Shown here piece after piece: positions 37,456 to 38,773 of a stretch of DNA of 38,773 nt. The first letter of the stretch is position 1. Each line of letters starts with the position of its first letter. The position numbers were made by a program, and so were the translations under genes. Origin of the DNA: Alphaproteobacteria bacterium. Lineage in GTDB: Bacteria > Pseudomonadota > Alphaproteobacteria > SMXP01. Under the pieces are notes generated by a model. That model ran no database searches and was not told the DNA's origin. It saw only the letters and a list, made by a program, of their open reading frames with translations. The stretch covers positions 1 through 38,773 of the forward strand of contig JAJFIO010000136.1 in NCBI GenBank assembly GCA_021774915.1, given 5' to 3'.

Positions 37456-37583
37456 TCATAAATCCGCTCAAGCCTAGAAATGGATAATCTGATTTTTTTG
37501 CTGATGAATCTCAAAACCGCCGGTCATGAAAAACAGCTTGGCCTACTCATCCGGCATACATGTTGCATCCTGAATATTATTTG

Positions 37584-37598
37584 GTAACCATTTGTTAA
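37584..37598 (+). promoter_or_regulatory. CtrA-like box (one mismatch)
   Basis: GTAA-CCATTTG-TTAACC, 47 bp upstream of the XRE gene ATG. Confidence 0.5.
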
Positions 37599-37644
37599 CC
37601 AATTGAGGGAGCACAGAGACAAAACGTCTTGTGAAAAAAGTTCA

Positions 37645-38013
37645 ATGGCACACCCAGTTGATATCCATGTCGGCCAACAGATGCGGCATCGCCGTAAGCT
37701 GCTCGGCCTCACACAGCAAAAGTTAGCTGATACTGTAGGCATACGTTTTCAGCAAATACAGAAATATGAAAGCGGCGCCAATCGCGTCAGCGCGAGCCGG
37801 CTTTGGGACCTCAGCCGCGCTTTGAATGTCCCTGTGACATACTTCTTTGATCAGCTCGAAAAACAGACGCCTGATCAAGCAGAGCACAGGGTTCAGGCCG
37901 ATGTCATGCAGAACAAAGAAACCATAGATCTCGTGCGCGCCTATTATGGTCTTGCCAAGGGTCCACGACAGCAATTACTCGCTTTAGCCAAAGCTCTGAA
38001 TTCTGCTGCTTGA
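37645..38013 (+). CDS. XRE-family helix-turn-helix regulator
   Basis: VGQQMRHRRKLLGLTQQKLADTVGIRFQQIQKYESGANRVSASRLWDLSRALNVPVTYFF; ATG 37645. Confidence 0.92.
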   Translation: MAHPVDIHVGQQMRHRRKLLGLTQQKLADTVGIRFQQIQKYESGANRVSASRLWDLSRALNVPVTYFFDQLEKQTPDQAEHRVQADVMQNKETIDLVRAYYGLAKGPRQQLLALAKALNSAA

Positions 38014-38110
38014 TGCTTTGTTAAATATCCCTCAAACTGTGGCACAGTCTGACCCAAGCGTATTTTAAAATGGTCAGTCATCGCGCCGCAGTAAGAAGGG
38101 ATTTTAAGAG

Positions 38111-38773
38111 GTGATCGCATTCGACCCCGCCGAGCTTAAACAATTCGAAAACTTCGCCGCCCAATTGGCAGACGCTTCGGCAAAGATTACCCTTGAATTT
38201 TTCCGCTCCCGCATTGAAGTGGAAAACAAAGCCTCCGGCCAAGCCTTCGATCCTGTTACGATCGCAGACCGACAAGCCGAGAACGTCATTCGTGAATTGA
38301 TCGGCGCAACCTATCCCCAGCATGGGATCATCGGCGAAGAACACTCCAACAAGCCCACCGACCATGCCTTAACCTGGATCATCGATCCCATAGATGGAAC
38401 GAGATCTTTTATTGCCGGCGTCCCTCTCTGGGGCACTCTGATCAGCCTCGGTCATAATGGCGTCCCGTTTTTAGGGGTGGTGGATCAACCCTATCTGGGC
38501 GAACGATATATCGGCATCAACACCCATGAACGGTGTGAAGCCTGGCTCAGGACACGCGGCGCTGAGCAAGCCTTGCGCACACGGCCGTGCGCCGCACTCT
38601 CACAAGCAATCGTCACCTGCACAACACCTCACATGTTTGAGACTGGCGTCGAACGCGCGGCCTATGAAGCAGTGGAAAAAAAATGCCGCCTGGCCCGGTA
38701 TTCGCTGGATTGTTATGGCTATACGCTTCTGTCCATGGGCATGATCGATCTTGTTATTGAAGCCGGCATGGCG
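38111..38773 (+). CDS. Inositol monophosphatase family protein (histidinol-phosphatase HisN-like), 3' truncated by the window
   Basis: Manual translation from GTG 38111: VIAFDPAELKQFENFAAQLADASAKITLEFFRS..DPVTIADRQAE..GIIGEEH..WIIDPIDGTRSFIAGVPLWGTLIS..; open to window end; not in the supplied ORF track. Confidence 0.9.
   Translation, partial: MIAFDPAELKQFENFAAQLADASAKITLEFFRSRIEVENKASGQAFDPVTIADRQAENVIRELIGATYPQHGIIGEEHSNKPTDHALTWIIDPIDGTRSFIAGVPLWGTLISLGHNGVPFLGVVDQPYLGERYIGINTHERCEAWLRTRGAEQALRTRPCAALSQAIVTCTTPHMFETGVERAAYEAVEKKCRLARYSLDCYGYTLLSMGMIDLVIEAGMA

Noticed and set aside
1-38773. CRISPR arrays, transposases, phage genes or rRNA
   Set aside because: No regularly spaced repeats and no transposase, integrase, phage structural or rRNA sequence recognised

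Overview
The window is 38.8 kb of what looks like an alphaproteobacterial chromosome. That placement is inferred from a CpdR-type regulator, CtrA-like TTAA-N7-TTAA boxes and the IIVTAQKR-type TonB receptor. About the first 26 kb is a dense nucleoside and purine scavenging locus. It holds deoB, deoC, a two-domain ALDH16-like aldehyde dehydrogenase, a NupC-type nucleoside transporter, AMP nucleosidase, a LOG-family protein, a divergent TrpF-like protein, an adenine-deaminase-type and an adenosine-deaminase-type enzyme, a TonB-dependent receptor, and a PhyH-family dioxygenase. These are followed by a complete guanine/xanthine/urate/allantoin pathway: guaD, allA, puuD, xdhC/B/A, uraH, puuE, uraD and alc. 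A purine-type phosphoribosyltransferase and a tRNA-Val(GAC) close this part. The 26.7-28.3 kb segment is a small metal-response module (MerR regulator, cation efflux protein, DUF302 protein) with a well-formed MerR-type promoter. The 28.5-33.5 kb segment is a tightly coupled four-gene operon (P-loop NTPase, ABC exporter, alpha/beta hydrolase, OprO/P-type porin) with no obvious known function, and it is the best candidate for an undescribed system. The right end carries housekeeping or regulatory genes: YbjN, CpdR, N-formylglutamate amidohydrolase, GT4 glycosyltransferase, an XRE regulator preceded by CtrA-like boxes, and a 3'-truncated inositol-monophosphatase-family gene absent from the supplied ORF track. 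All calls come from reading sequence and motifs; no database search was run.
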